A stretch of 38,035 nt of DNA, taken from contig NZ_RQXW01000023.1 of NCBI RefSeq assembly GCF_003957515.1, positions 1 through 38,035 on the forward strand, in the 5' to 3' direction. Position 1 is the first letter of the stretch. Every line of letters starts with the position of its first letter. The position numbers were made by a program, and so were the translations under genes. The notes below the pieces were generated by a model. That model had not been told where the DNA came from. It did no database searches and worked only from the letters and a program-made list of their open reading frames with translations. Source of the DNA: Amphritea opalescens (GTDB lineage: Bacteria > Pseudomonadota > Gammaproteobacteria > Pseudomonadales > Balneatricaceae). This document shows positions 15,205 through 24,723 of the stretch, piece after piece.

Positions 15205-16396
15205 AGGCCGATTTTAGGGCGACTTCCTGTGCTTGAATCCCTTTGAGTATCAGAATCATGCCAGCACCCAGCACGGAAATAGCGGCAGCGATATAGAGGG
15301 AGTCGGCATAGCTACCGCCTCTGTCGGCGATGATACCGGCAATCGCGGGGGCGCCGATCTGGGCAATGCCGTATAACAGGGTGAGTTTTCCCATCAGTTT
15401 GGCGGGTTTGGTGGGGTAAAAACGTCCTGCCATGGCTAACACTAAGCTGACAATGCCGATAAAACTTCCGCCGTAGAGCATCGCGCTGAGCAGCGCTACC
15501 CACAGGTTATCACTCACCACCGGCAGGATAATGCCGACAATCTGAATTAAGAAAGCCAATAATAGGGCGTTTAATTCACCCTGTTGACGAGCAAATCTAT
15601 CCCACAGGATAACCGCGGGCGTTGCGCTCAGACCAACAAAGATCCAGACAATTTGGCCTTCACCCTGCAAGCCGGGCTGTGCTTCAACGATGGCGACGAG
15701 AAAGGTCGCGCTGATAACGTAGGCATACCCAGCACAGAAATACATAATGCCGAGCAAAAATAACCAGCGGCGACTGGGGGGATTATCCTGTAATGGCACC
15801 CCCGCTTTTGTTTGGTGACTGGTATCGGGGCGGGGTAACCAACGCCAAGCGGGGATAGCGATCAGTGAACCGATGATGCCGACCGCGAGCCATTGATCAT
15901 GCCAATCAAGGTGGCCAAGCATCAATTCAGCGGCTAGGCCACTGACGATGATGCCTAAACCAGCACCCGCATAGTGAATGCCGAGTTCTGGTCGATGACC
16001 GTGACGCAGCAGCCAGTTCATGATTAAGCCTGCACTGATTAACATACCGCTGGCGCTGCTCAGCCCAGAAAAGAACCGCAGTACGCCCCATAGCCAGATA
16101 TTATCGGTGAAGGCCATGCCGAGGGTGGTTATCACGGCGGTAATCAACCCAGCACGATAGAGTCTATCTTTGGTTTTTAAGTTGCCGACGGTGGCCGCGA
16201 GTACTGCACCGCACATATAGCCGATGTAGTTAATGGTGGCCAGATAGCCTCCGGCTAAGTCGCTGAGTCCTGCTTCGGATTGCATGACTGGCAGCAGTGT
16301 TGTGTAGCAAAAGCGTGCGATACCGATGGTTAGAATAAGCCCCAGCAAGCCTGAACCCAGCACCTTGAGATGCTGTTTGTCATCCGTTGTACCCAT
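15203..16396 (-). CDS. YbfB/YjiJ-family MFS transporter
   Basis: This is a 397-residue inner-membrane protein with about 12 hydrophobic helices, full length for a major-facilitator carrier. The start, GLLGLILTIGIARFCYTTLLPVMQ...GLSDLAGGYLATINYIGYMCGA, matches the YbfB/YjiJ (MFS_1-like, PF06779) group by its IARF.YT.LLP and GYLA..NY.GY patterns. Substrate is not known for this group. The gene is divergent from a LysR-type regulator 135 bases away and ends in the terminator it shares with the hydrolase. Regulation by that LysR is the usual arrangement and is inferred. Confidence 0.85.
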   Translation of the reverse strand: MGTTDDKQHLKVLGSGLLGLILTIGIARFCYTTLLPVMQSEAGLSDLAGGYLATINYIGYMCGAVLAATVGNLKTKDRLYRAGLITAVITTLGMAFTDNIWLWGVLRFFSGLSSASGMLISAGLIMNWLLRHGHRPELGIHYAGAGLGIIVSGLAAELMLGHLDWHDQWLAVGIIGSLIAIPAWRWLPRPDTSHQTKAGVPLQDNPPSRRWLFLLGIMYFCAGYAYVISATFLVAIVEAQPGLQGEGQIVWIFVGLSATPAVILWDRFARQQGELNALLLAFLIQIVGIILPVVSDNLWVALLSAMLYGGSFIGIVSLVLAMAGRFYPTKPAKLMGKLTLLYGIAQIGAPAIAGIIADRGGSYADSLYIAAAISVLGAGMILILKGIQAQEVALKSA

Positions 16397-16531
16397 TAAT
16401 TTATCGCCTATTATTGTTATACCAATAAGCGTATATATTTATATAATTCTTTACAAACGAATTATTGAGATACTAATGTTCTGTTATTAAGAATGGTAGG
16501 TGAGCGAAACAATCATCTACGGTTATCTGTC

Positions 16532-17404
16532 ATGGAGGCAATGTTGGAAATCATAGCACTGAAAACCTTTGAAAAAGTGGCCAAAGAGGGCGGTATTTTA
16601 GCGGCGGCCAAGCAGTTGAACACCGTACAGTCGAATGTCACGACCCGTATCCAGCGTTTAGAAGAGGAACTCGGCACCCAGCTGTTTTCACGCAAGGGAC
16701 GTGGGCTTGAATTAACCGGCCCAGGGCGGGTGTTATTGGAATACGCTGAACAGATTTTACAGTTGGAGCGTCAAGCCGGTGTTGCGGTTCGGTTGGCAGG
16801 GAAGGGAGCGGCTGAAATCAAAATTGGTGCGATGGAAACGTTCACCGCCACCCATCTGCCTCCGTTGCTCGGGGCGCTCCGCGAGTGTTGCCCTAAATTA
16901 AAACCACAGGTGATGGCGGCGACAACCGCTGAACTCGTGCGGGCCGTACTAGATCATCATGTGGATTGCGCTTTCGTCGCGGGGCCCATTAACCATCCGG
17001 ATTTAATGAGTATGGATGTACTCAATCAGGAGCTGGTATTAGTGCAGCCTAAACATGTCACCCCAGCGGATAATCTGGTGCTGTTTCGTGAGGGCTGTGT
17101 TTATCGCAGCAAAGCGTTGTTGTGGGCGCGGGATTATCGCGATAGCCGTTATGGTTTAAGCGAGTTGGGAACCCTTGAAGGCATTCTCGGCTGTGTGGCG
17201 CAGGGCCTAGGCGTTACCCTGATGCCGCGTAATGTGGTTGAGTTGTCGGTTTATCGTGAACAGCTAACATTAGAGGTATTGCCCGATGAGCTAGCGATGG
17301 TGCCCACGGTTTTGATTCGGCACCGAAGCACGCCTAGGTTGAAGGTGATCGAGTCATTATTGACCTCGTTGCGCTGGTTACCGGATCAGGCTGCGACGGG
17401 GTAA
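16532..17404 (+). CDS. LysR-family transcriptional regulator
   Basis: This protein of about 290 residues has the N-terminal winged helix-turn-helix of LysR regulators (LKTFEKVAKEGGILAAAKQLNTVQSNVTTRIQRLEEELGTQLF) and a C-terminal ligand-binding domain starting near residue 90 (EIKIGAMETFTATHLPPLLG). The start is uncertain: an ATG at 16532 has no clear ribosome site, one at 16541 has GGAGG too close, and an in-frame ATG at 16493 would add 13 unlikely residues. It is divergent from the YbfB-type transporter, so it probably controls that gene. The 16397-16531 interval is AT-rich, with TATATATTTATATA as a possible T-N11-A type site. Confidence 0.85.
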   Translation: MEAMLEIIALKTFEKVAKEGGILAAAKQLNTVQSNVTTRIQRLEEELGTQLFSRKGRGLELTGPGRVLLEYAEQILQLERQAGVAVRLAGKGAAEIKIGAMETFTATHLPPLLGALRECCPKLKPQVMAATTAELVRAVLDHHVDCAFVAGPINHPDLMSMDVLNQELVLVQPKHVTPADNLVLFREGCVYRSKALLWARDYRDSRYGLSELGTLEGILGCVAQGLGVTLMPRNVVELSVYREQLTLEVLPDELAMVPTVLIRHRSTPRLKVIESLLTSLRWLPDQAATG

Positions 17405-17451
17405 CGACTACGGATGCGTGTTGGTCTGAAAGTAGGTTTGTATGGCGAACA

Positions 17452-19197
17452 TTAGAGTTGATTGGCTTTACGATAGCGGCCCTGATAATCAAAAACGCGC
17501 TCTTGAATACGCCAGAACTGCCCTGATTTTCGCGCGACAACGAAATCGGGTGCGGTAAAGAGTGTTGCGACGGCTAAGACCTCGTCGGTGGAAGTAAATT
17601 GACGTGGTGTTAGGCTTTGACCGAAGCGGCGGCCGAAAAGCTCATTAAAGCGTTTACGCTGCGCTATTTTTTGCAGATCAAACTGTTCGCTTAGCTCTTC
17701 ACCTTCTTCATCATGATAGATGATCTTTAGTTTACCCTGGGTGTCGGTCATTGAGATGCCGGCACAGCGGATCACGCGGGCGTCTTTGAGTTTAAGGGCG
17801 GCCTTGAGCTGGTCGTCGGGGTCGATAATGGCGTGGCCGCATTGATGGCAGTTGCGGGCGGCAATATCGTTTTCTGCATTACATTGTGGGCACTCTTTAA
17901 AGCGGAAACGGTAGTCGCATTGGGCGATTGTGCCGTTATCATCCGGTAACGTGCCTTGGCAGCGTCGGCCGAAGTGCTCGATCACATTGCCTTCATCATC
18001 TGTCTTACCCCAAAAAATATTGGCAAATTCGCATTTGGGACAAAACACCTGAACAGGAACGCTACTGCTATCGGGCTTTGGTTGGCCTACTTCGGGGGCA
18101 AACAGATTAAAACCGTTACCGGCATAATCCATCACGAGGCAGTCCTCTTTTCCTTCAGCGAGCCGGAGCCCTCGGCCGACGATCTGTTGGAACAGCGACA
18201 CCGACTGAGTAGGCCTTAGTATTGCGATAAAGTCGACATGGGGGGCATCGAAGCCGGTGGTGAGTACGGCCACGTTAACCAGGTATTTGATTTTTTTCTG
18301 CTTAAACTGATGGATCAGCTCGTCCCGTTCGGTATTGGCTGTGGCACCGGTGATCAGGGCCGTTTCATTAGCCGGTAAGTATCGGCAGACCTCATGGGCG
18401 TGTTTAACGGTGGCGGCAAAGATCATCACGCCTTGGCGTTCAGCGGCAAGGGTTTCGATCTGCTCACAGATAGCCTGGGTCACTCTCGGGTGGCTCACAA
18501 GCAGCTGATTCACCTCTGTTTCAGCATAGTGACCAAAACGGTTGGCATTGAGTGCTGAAAAATCATACTGGGCGATCGGCGCATCCACCATGCGGGGTGG
18601 GGTGAGGAAGCCCCGTTTAATCATATATTGCAGGGGCAGCTCATAGATGCAGTGTTCAAAGGGGCGTGCCTCGCTGCTGCGACAGAAGCCTCGATAATGA
18701 TAACGGTAGATCCAACCCATCCCCATCCGGTAGGGGGTGGCGGTTAGCCCCAAGAGTTTCAGTTGTGGGTTAAAGCTTCTCAGTTGGGTGAATATTTGCT
18801 GATACTGACTGTTTTCATCTTCACTGATGCGATGACACTCATCGATAATCACTAATGAGTGTTCGGTGGCAAAGTCTTGCAGGTTGCGTACAACGGATTG
18901 CACACTGGCAAAGGTCACCTGATAATGACTTTGCTTTTGCTTCAGGCCAGCCGAATAGAGCCCGCCCTGTAAACCATAACTCAGATATTTGTTGTGATTC
19001 TGTTCGACGAGCTCTTTCACGTGAGCCAGCACTAGAATTTTGCGGCGGGCTAGCCGGGCCAGTTCTGCTATCACTAAGCTTTTACCGGCCCCGGTGGGTA
19101 ATACGATTACCGCTGGTGCATCACTTTGGCGGAAATGAGTCAGTGTCGCCTCAACCGCATCCCGTTGGTAGTCACGTAGTTGGAACTTAGTTTGCAT
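17452..19197 (-). CDS. radD: RadD-like DNA repair helicase
   Basis: This 581-residue superfamily 2 helicase is close in length and motif order to E. coli RadD (YejH), which acts in double-strand break repair and recombination with SSB and RecA. Motifs seen are PTGAGKS (34-40, Walker A), VIIDECH (DECH 119-122), [10 protein letters not shown] (motif III), a conserved [12 protein letters not shown], and [10 protein letters not shown] (motif VI). A cysteine-rich zinc region lies after about residue 375 ([33 protein letters not shown]). The C-terminus ends [25 protein letters not shown], matching the RadD tail. It stands alone between converging and diverging neighbours. Confidence 0.95.
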   Translation of the reverse strand: MQTKFQLRDYQRDAVEATLTHFRQSDAPAVIVLPTGAGKSLVIAELARLARRKILVLAHVKELVEQNHNKYLSYGLQGGLYSAGLKQKQSHYQVTFASVQSVVRNLQDFATEHSLVIIDECHRISEDENSQYQQIFTQLRSFNPQLKLLGLTATPYRMGMGWIYRYHYRGFCRSSEARPFEHCIYELPLQYMIKRGFLTPPRMVDAPIAQYDFSALNANRFGHYAETEVNQLLVSHPRVTQAICEQIETLAAERQGVMIFAATVKHAHEVCRYLPANETALITGATANTERDELIHQFKQKKIKYLVNVAVLTTGFDAPHVDFIAILRPTQSVSLFQQIVGRGLRLAEGKEDCLVMDYAGNGFNLFAPEVGQPKPDSSSVPVQVFCPKCEFANIFWGKTDDEGNVIEHFGRRCQGTLPDDNGTIAQCDYRFRFKECPQCNAENDIAARNCHQCGHAIIDPDDQLKAALKLKDARVIRCAGISMTDTQGKLKIIYHDEEGEELSEQFDLQKIAQRKRFNELFGRRFGQSLTPRQFTSTDEVLAVATLFTAPDFVVARKSGQFWRIQERVFDYQGRYRKANQL

Positions 19198-19504
19198 AAT
19201 GCTGCTCTGGGTTTAACTTAATCATGCGCCGGATGGACGGGCGAGTTAAACAGACAGGGGTCGAGCTGACTCGACTTAGAATATCCGTTTTTATGATCGT
19301 TTTTGCTGTGTTGATGGGGCTCGTCATACGACTATTGTAGCGTGTAAATACGCGATTTAAACGAGCTATTTCAAACAGATTGTGCGATATTTCAGCCAAT
19401 GGAATAGCGACGACTCAGAATTAATTCTGATAGATCGGTGTTATACGTCTATTCTGAAGTAAAGATTTCAAATAACACTGCTTTTATCAAATGAGGAAAT
19501 AGCA
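19198..19504. other. Divergent intergenic region between radD and mscS
   Basis: This 307-base stretch should hold both promoters. No hairpin, repeat or small gene was recognised. A purine-rich GAGGAAA at 19492-19498 is the mscS ribosome site. Confidence 0.5.
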
Positions 19505-20314
19505 ATGGATCTATCTTTTATCGATGTTTACATCATCCCTTGGGTTATCAATATCGCGATGGCCGCGGCTATTTTTATCGTTGGTCGGATGATCTCAAAA
19601 TTCCTAGTGAAAATGCTGGGTAAAGTCCTCCGTAAAGGCAAAATGGAAGACATACTGGTTAACTTTATCAGTGCTATTGCCAATATCTTGTTGTTGCTGG
19701 TGGTTGTGGTTGCGTCATTGGATCAATTGGGCGTCGATACAACGTCAATGATCGCGTTGGTTGGTGCAGCAGGTTTGGCGGTTGGTTTGGCGTTGCAGGG
19801 TTCACTGCAAAACTTTGCTGCCGGTGTGATGTTGATTATCTTCCGTCCCTTTAAAGAGGGTGATTTTATCGAAGCGGCAGGTGTTGCCGGTGTGGTTGAA
19901 CAGATTAGTATCTTCAACACTGTGATGCGTACTGGGGATAACAAAGAAGTTATCGTGCCTAACGGTAATATCTATAGCGGTGTCATCACCAACTATTCTG
20001 CCCGTGATACTCGTCGGGTCGATATGGTATTTGGTATCGGTTATGGCGATGATTTGAAGAAAGCAAAAGCATTGCTTGAAGAGATTGTCAAAAGTGATGA
20101 GCGTGTACTGCAAGATCCAGCACCGGTGATTGCGGTTTCAGAACTGGCCGATAGCAGTGTCAACTTCGTGGTTCGCCCATGGGTTAATGCAGCTGATTTC
20201 TGGGCGGTTAAATTTGATACCACTGAAAGCGTTAAGTTACGTTTTGATCAGGAAGGTATCTCGATTCCGTTCCCACAGATGGATGTTCATCAGTACAAGC
20301 ACGAAAACGACTAA
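19505..20314 (+). CDS. mscS: Small-conductance mechanosensitive channel
   Basis: This 269-residue channel opens on membrane tension to release solutes during hypo-osmotic shock. Three N-terminal transmembrane segments are visible. The third holds the glycine/alanine-rich pore helix GAAGLAVGLALQGSLQNFAAG typical of MscS. The beta domain follows (FKEGDFIEAAG..G.VE.I..FNT..RT.DN..VIVPNG), then the alpha-beta cage region (DMVFGIGYGDDL). Length is near that of E. coli MscS (286). GAGGAAA precedes the ATG. A strong terminator follows the gene. Confidence 0.95.
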   Translation: MDLSFIDVYIIPWVINIAMAAAIFIVGRMISKFLVKMLGKVLRKGKMEDILVNFISAIANILLLLVVVVASLDQLGVDTTSMIALVGAAGLAVGLALQGSLQNFAAGVMLIIFRPFKEGDFIEAAGVAGVVEQISIFNTVMRTGDNKEVIVPNGNIYSGVITNYSARDTRRVDMVFGIGYGDDLKKAKALLEEIVKSDERVLQDPAPVIAVSELADSSVNFVVRPWVNAADFWAVKFDTTESVKLRFDQEGISIPFPQMDVHQYKHEND

Positions 20315-20337
20315 ATCGTTCTGAACGATTGATAGCC

Positions 20338-20368
20338 AAAAAAACAGCCGCTGATGCGGCTGTTTTTA
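20338..20368. terminator. Bidirectional terminator between mscS and SLC5-STAC gene
   Basis: AACAGCCGC (20343-20351), loop TGAT, and GCGGCTGTT (20356-20364) form a perfect 9-base stem flanked by A and T runs. It lies between convergent genes and overlaps the last codons of the minus-strand gene. A smaller stem, AATCGTT/AACGATT, lies just upstream at about 20314-20330. Confidence 0.9.
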
Positions 20369-22633
20369 TATCGGTTGAGTATCGTCCGGCGGCTTGTTGT
20401 TTTCCAGTGCTTTTTTGATCTCCTGCGGGTTACCCACGTCCAGCTCAGTTTCAATCTCTAGTGTGTCTTCTAACTGTCGCTTCAACGCCTCGTTCTCTTG
20501 ACGAACCTTCTGGGTTTCAAGGCGGTAACGGTAGATATCCTCAATCCTTGTTTCAAGTTTCTGCTCTAGCGCTTCGATGCGTTTGTCCTGCAGCCTGATG
20601 ATATGCTCATACTTTTTGACCTTATTCTGCAGGTTATTGATTAAACCATAATTTTGCATACCGCTTTGCGGTTGCAGCATCTTTTCATGATCGGGGTGGT
20701 GCTGCTGACTCAGCTCGGTCACTAGGTGTTTGTACAATGATTTAAGGTCGGCGGATTCGCGGGTGTTATAGCGAATGTTGTTTTCCACCGCCTTGTGCGC
20801 ACTGGCTGAACCGATCGAACCGGCGAGTGTATGTTCAAGCAGACGGTGAAACTCCAGCAGTTCGATAATAGCAATATGGGTTTTGCCGGTTACCTGCAGG
20901 TCTTCAGTAATTTGAGTCAGGGCTGCCTTGGCTTTTTCACTACTTAGATAGCCTTCTAACAGTGTGCGTGCTTCGTCGAGTTTCTCATTGAGTGAAATAT
21001 AACGATCCAAACCGGCGGGGCGAGCGGTACGCACGGAGGGGCGCATGGCGCTAAGAAACTCGGTGGATAGATTACGCTCGGCTTTGTGGGGGCTATAGAG
21101 TAGTGAGCCGAGAATATAGAAGCTGATATTGACCACAAGTGTCCAGAACACGCTGTGAGGAATAGAGCCGATATCGTCGAAGCCAAATAGAGCCTCGGGT
21201 CTTAGTAATGAAAAGCCGAATAAGCCATCCTGTAGAATCGCTTGATCTAACCAGCCGTGTTCCACGAAAGCTGGGATCAGCAGGGTATAGGCCCACATGA
21301 TAAACCCTGAGAGTAAGCCTGCCAGCGCTCCTGCGCTATTCCCGTGACGCCAGAAGATGCCCCCCAATAAGGCGGGGGAAAACTGCAATACCGCGACAAA
21401 TGAGATTAAGCCGATGGCGACTAATATATAAGCATCACTGAAAAATATGGCAAAACCATAACTACCCAAGAGAATCAGTGCGGCCAGAAACCAACGAATC
21501 TGCAACAGAAACGGTTTAATAAATTCGCAGGAGGGCATTCTTTCGATGATCGGCAGAATTAGATGATTAGAGGCCATGGTGGACAGCGTCATGGTGGTGA
21601 CGATAATCATACCGGTGGCGGCGGAAAATCCACCGATAAAGGCGAGTAGGGTCAGTCCATCATTACCGGCTAACTGGGGCAGCAAGAGCACATAGAAATC
21701 GGCCGATTCTTCCGGTAAACCAAGCAATAAACCACCGGCGGCAATAGGCACCACAAAGAGGTTGATGAGAATCATATACAGCGGCAACAACCAGATCGCC
21801 GCCTTGATATGTTTAGGGTCGGCATTTTCCACCACGGCCACATGGAACATCCGTGGTAGGTTTTGAATCGCGGCAAAGCTGAGGACGATCAATGTGAGCC
21901 ACATGATTCCCGAATCTCGGGCGCCACTGACCTGAATTACCCGTTCAAAGCCCTGTTCAAAGAGCTTTTCGGTAATATCATCAAAGCCATTAAACAGGCT
22001 GAAGCTGACAAACAAGCCGACGGCGACAAAGGCGATAAGTTTGACCAAACACTCGACCGCCAGTGCGGTCATCATCCCTTGGTGTCGTTCGGTGGGGTCG
22101 AGTCGGCGCATACCAAACATAATGGTAAAGGCGACCATAAAGAGGGTGATGATCAGACCCGACAAGTCCCAGCCCATGGGAGAGTTTTGCTGATCGGTAA
22201 TGAGTTGGAACGAACCGGCGACGGCTTTCAATTGCAGTGCGATATAGGGAAGAATACCAAACAGGGCCATCAAGGTGACGAGCGCGGCAATGGTTTCGGA
22301 GCGGTTATAGCGGGTTGAGATAAAGTCTGCGATGCTGGTGATACGAAAGGTTTCTTTGGCATAGACCATGCGTCGCAGTGTGATCCACCAGAAGGCGATG
22401 CCCAGTATTGCGCCGATATAGATGCCGAGAAACTGTAATCCGGAGCTAGCGGCAAAACCGACGCTGCCATAAAAGGTCCAAGAAGTATGGTAGACCGCCA
22501 AAGATAGGCAATACACCCAAGGGCCTTTAAACCCAGCCCCACGGCTAGTGCGTCGCTCAACGATCTGCGCGATACCAAAAAGTACCGCCATATATAAGGT
22601 CACAGTGAGAATAATGGTGAGTGAGCTAAACAT
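20366..22633 (-). CDS. SLC5-type membrane protein with STAC domain, no kinase
   Basis: This 755-residue protein starts with about 13 hydrophobic helices of the sodium:solute symporter (SLC5) family, like the sensor-transporter part of CbrA (for example GPWVYCLSLAVYHTSWTFYGSVG and LGIYIGAILGIAFWW). After about residue 555 comes a helical STAC-like domain (LEGYLSSEKAKAALTQ, then LLEHTLAGSIGSASAHK). A long coiled coil fills about 670-745 (KVKKYEHIIRLQDKRIEALEQKLE). CbrA-type proteins carry PAS and histidine-kinase domains after STAC; none is present here. It may sense or transport a nutrient and signal to a separate partner through the coiled coil, which is inference. AAGGA precedes the ATG. Confidence 0.8.
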   Translation of the reverse strand: MFSSLTIILTVTLYMAVLFGIAQIVERRTSRGAGFKGPWVYCLSLAVYHTSWTFYGSVGFAASSGLQFLGIYIGAILGIAFWWITLRRMVYAKETFRITSIADFISTRYNRSETIAALVTLMALFGILPYIALQLKAVAGSFQLITDQQNSPMGWDLSGLIITLFMVAFTIMFGMRRLDPTERHQGMMTALAVECLVKLIAFVAVGLFVSFSLFNGFDDITEKLFEQGFERVIQVSGARDSGIMWLTLIVLSFAAIQNLPRMFHVAVVENADPKHIKAAIWLLPLYMILINLFVVPIAAGGLLLGLPEESADFYVLLLPQLAGNDGLTLLAFIGGFSAATGMIIVTTMTLSTMASNHLILPIIERMPSCEFIKPFLLQIRWFLAALILLGSYGFAIFFSDAYILVAIGLISFVAVLQFSPALLGGIFWRHGNSAGALAGLLSGFIMWAYTLLIPAFVEHGWLDQAILQDGLFGFSLLRPEALFGFDDIGSIPHSVFWTLVVNISFYILGSLLYSPHKAERNLSTEFLSAMRPSVRTARPAGLDRYISLNEKLDEARTLLEGYLSSEKAKAALTQITEDLQVTGKTHIAIIELLEFHRLLEHTLAGSIGSASAHKAVENNIRYNTRESADLKSLYKHLVTELSQQHHPDHEKMLQPQSGMQNYGLINNLQNKVKKYEHIIRLQDKRIEALEQKLETRIEDIYRYRLETQKVRQENEALKRQLEDTLEIETELDVGNPQEIKKALENNKPPDDTQPI

Positions 22634-22706
22634 CCTTATCCTTTATATCAATCATTATGTCCGACCGTCTTTGTAAATCAGATCGTTAAGCTAGCTTAGT
22701 TGGGCA

Positions 22707-22787
22707 ATGAAAAAGATATCCTTCTGTTTTTCGTTATGCGCCTTAACTCTTATTATGGCACTGGCCTTAATTCTAGTCTTAGCTTAG
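22707..22787 (+). CDS. Possible 26-residue hydrophobic peptide
   Basis: An ATG-started frame encodes MKKISFCFSLCALTLIMALA plus LILVLA, then TAG. It has two lysines followed by one unbroken hydrophobic helix, a pattern seen in small membrane proteins, leader peptides and type I toxins. It lies on the strand opposite to both neighbours, in the gap between the SLC5-STAC gene and yidD. No good ribosome site is seen, and chance is a real possibility. Confidence 0.2.
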   Translation: MKKISFCFSLCALTLIMALALILVLA

Positions 22788-22794
22788 GTCTTAG

Positions 22795-23061
22795 TTATGG
22801 CTCTGGCGCGTGATCTTCTGAAGTGGATTTCCCATGACAGCAAGCGGGTGGCACGGGATCGAAGCCGCCCGGGTGACCTGGGTGGCATTTACCTATCCGC
22901 TTAATACCTAGCCAGCAGCCTTTTAAAATACCGTGGGTTTCAATCGCTTCAACCGTATAGGCGGAGCAGGTTGGATAGAACCTACAGTTAGGCCCCAACA
23001 GTGGACTGACCAAGTATTGGTAAGTGCGGATCAGAAAGATAAAGCAGCGTCGTAAAATCAT
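22795..23061 (-). CDS. yidD: YidD membrane protein insertion efficiency factor
   Basis: This protein of about 88 residues is of the YidD (DUF37) family, which helps YidC/Sec insert inner-membrane proteins. The core [31 protein letters not shown]...[22 protein letters not shown] is highly conserved, with the three-cysteine pattern [11 protein letters not shown] and KCHPGHPGG. The start is placed at 23061 (MILRRC), because a frame from 23097 adds 12 residues unlike the family. Neither start has a strong ribosome site. yidD normally lies between rnpA and yidC near the origin; here it is alone, so it is relocated or a second copy. The C-terminus has a short extra tail. Confidence 0.85.
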   Translation of the reverse strand: MILRRCFIFLIRTYQYLVSPLLGPNCRFYPTCSAYTVEAIETHGILKGCWLGIKRIGKCHPGHPGGFDPVPPACCHGKSTSEDHAPEP

Positions 23062-23162
23062 ACAGGAAGTGTAGCGCCGCCAAGCTAGAGGATACAAGCA
23101 AAACCGGCGGAAGGCTTGACCGAGATCGTTGCTTAGAAGAGGGTTTCAGCGAATAAAGTAAA

Positions 23163-23188
23163 AAAGCCGCTAACTCGGTAGCGGCTTT
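23163..23188 (-). terminator. Terminator after the PIN-PhoH gene
   Basis: AAAGCCGCTA and TAGCGGCTTT form a perfect 10-base stem around ACTCGG. On the minus strand it is followed by TTTTTACTTT, so it terminates the PIN-PhoH transcript before yidD. Confidence 0.85.
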
Positions 23189-23206
23189 CAGGAGGTCGAG
23201 CGCTAA

Positions 23207-24592
23207 TTAAAGATGCTCTTCTGCGTATTCCGCCAAGCGTGAACGGAAGATACCTTCTAAGTGAATGGTTGACGCGCCTTCAAATCCTTTAAAGCGTTCA
23301 ACCACATAGGTTAGGCCTGAGGTGAGGGCGGTGAGATAGTTGGAATCAATCTGTGCCAGATTACCCAGACAGACCATTTTACTATCCTTACCACAGCGGG
23401 TGAGGATGGTTTTCAGTTGCTGTGGTGTGAGGTTTTGCGCCTCATCAATCAGCACCACCGCATTTTGAATGCTACGCCCACGGATAAAGTTGAGTGATTT
23501 GAACTGAATGTTGGCTTTCTCAATAGCATATTTCACACTGCTTTGAGGGCGTTCATCGCCTTCGTGCATCGCTTCTAAATTATCATGTATAGAGCTCAGC
23601 CAAGGGGTCATTTTCTCCTCTTCGGTACCCGGTAAGAAACCGATGTCTTCTGCCACCGGCGGGGTTGAACGGGTGACGATAATTTTATTGTACCGGCCCT
23701 GTTCAATCACCATCTCAAGGGCGCAGGCCAGCGCAATCAGTGTTTTACCGGAACCCGCAGCACCGTTGAGTAGGCACAGATCAATATCAGGGTCTTGCAT
23801 CGATTGCATGGCAAAGGCTTGGAAGATATTGATGGGATGGATCCCCCAGCACTCCTGCTGCATCAGTTTTTCGTAGCCTAGATCTAACAGGATAATCTCT
23901 TCATGGTTAACCGAGACGACCCGCGCGGCAAAGTCTTTTGAATCATCGTAGATATACTGACAGGGATAAGTGTCGGGTAGCAGATCAGGGTTGATTTTAT
24001 GATAGGTGTTAGCACCTTCCTGATAGCTTTTGACCTTGTCTACTTTCTCCCAGAAGTTACCTTCAATATGGAAATGGCCCGAGGGCAGTAGGTCTAAATC
24101 AGACACTAATTGATCTTTGCGATAATCCTCTACTTTTTGTAAGCCCGCCCCAAGCGCCTTGAGACGCATATTGATATCTTTGGTGACGAGGATGATTTCG
24201 CGGTGAGGATCGCTGCCCTGCAGGTGCAGTGCGCAGTTGATGATGTGGTTGTCGTTGTTTTTGTTGTCAGGGAGAAACCCCTGACGGGTGGTGAGTTCAT
24301 GATCGGGAAAGATACTCAGCTTACCCAATCGCGTGTCATCTTGGGTGCCGGGGACGAGAATCTGTACCCCTTTAAGGATTTGCGAAGGGGTCGCGGCACT
24401 GAGAATGTTATCGATTGCCCTGATGACGTGGCGGGCTTCCTGCGCCACGCTCTGTTTACGGTCCTTGATATTGTCCAGTTCTTCCAGAACTGTCATGGGG
24501 ATAGCGACATCCTGCTCTTTAAATTCGTACAGGCAGTTAGGGTCATGCAGTAACACATTAGTATCGAGGATATAGAGTTTATCAGCACTCAT
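23207..24592 (-). CDS. PIN-PhoH family ATPase/ribonuclease
   Basis: This 461-residue protein has an N-terminal PIN nuclease domain (YILDTNVLLHDPN with D10, and a later VTKDINMR acidic site near D139). Its C-terminal PhoH P-loop ATPase domain has Walker A GAAGSGKT (277-284) and Walker B VVLIDEAQN (379-387). Proteins of this layout (PhoH2/YlaK type) couple RNA unwinding to sequence-specific cleavage; the cellular role is not settled. The ATG at 24592 is preferred over an upstream in-frame one because AAGGA lies about 8 bases upstream of it. It is divergent from cobB. Confidence 0.9.
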   Translation of the reverse strand: MSADKLYILDTNVLLHDPNCLYEFKEQDVAIPMTVLEELDNIKDRKQSVAQEARHVIRAIDNILSAATPSQILKGVQILVPGTQDDTRLGKLSIFPDHELTTRQGFLPDNKNNDNHIINCALHLQGSDPHREIILVTKDINMRLKALGAGLQKVEDYRKDQLVSDLDLLPSGHFHIEGNFWEKVDKVKSYQEGANTYHKINPDLLPDTYPCQYIYDDSKDFAARVVSVNHEEIILLDLGYEKLMQQECWGIHPINIFQAFAMQSMQDPDIDLCLLNGAAGSGKTLIALACALEMVIEQGRYNKIIVTRSTPPVAEDIGFLPGTEEEKMTPWLSSIHDNLEAMHEGDERPQSSVKYAIEKANIQFKSLNFIRGRSIQNAVVLIDEAQNLTPQQLKTILTRCGKDSKMVCLGNLAQIDSNYLTALTSGLTYVVERFKGFEGASTIHLEGIFRSRLAEYAEEHL

Positions 24593-24723
24593 GCTAGTTT
24601 CCTTCTCGAGCCGACTCAAATGTTTACACAGTTACCGGTAAAAAACCGCCGGCCTGTCTAGTCAGTTAAGCAGATGTTGGCGTAGGATTAAAGCTATCGC
24701 TAATATTTTTAAGGAGTTATACG

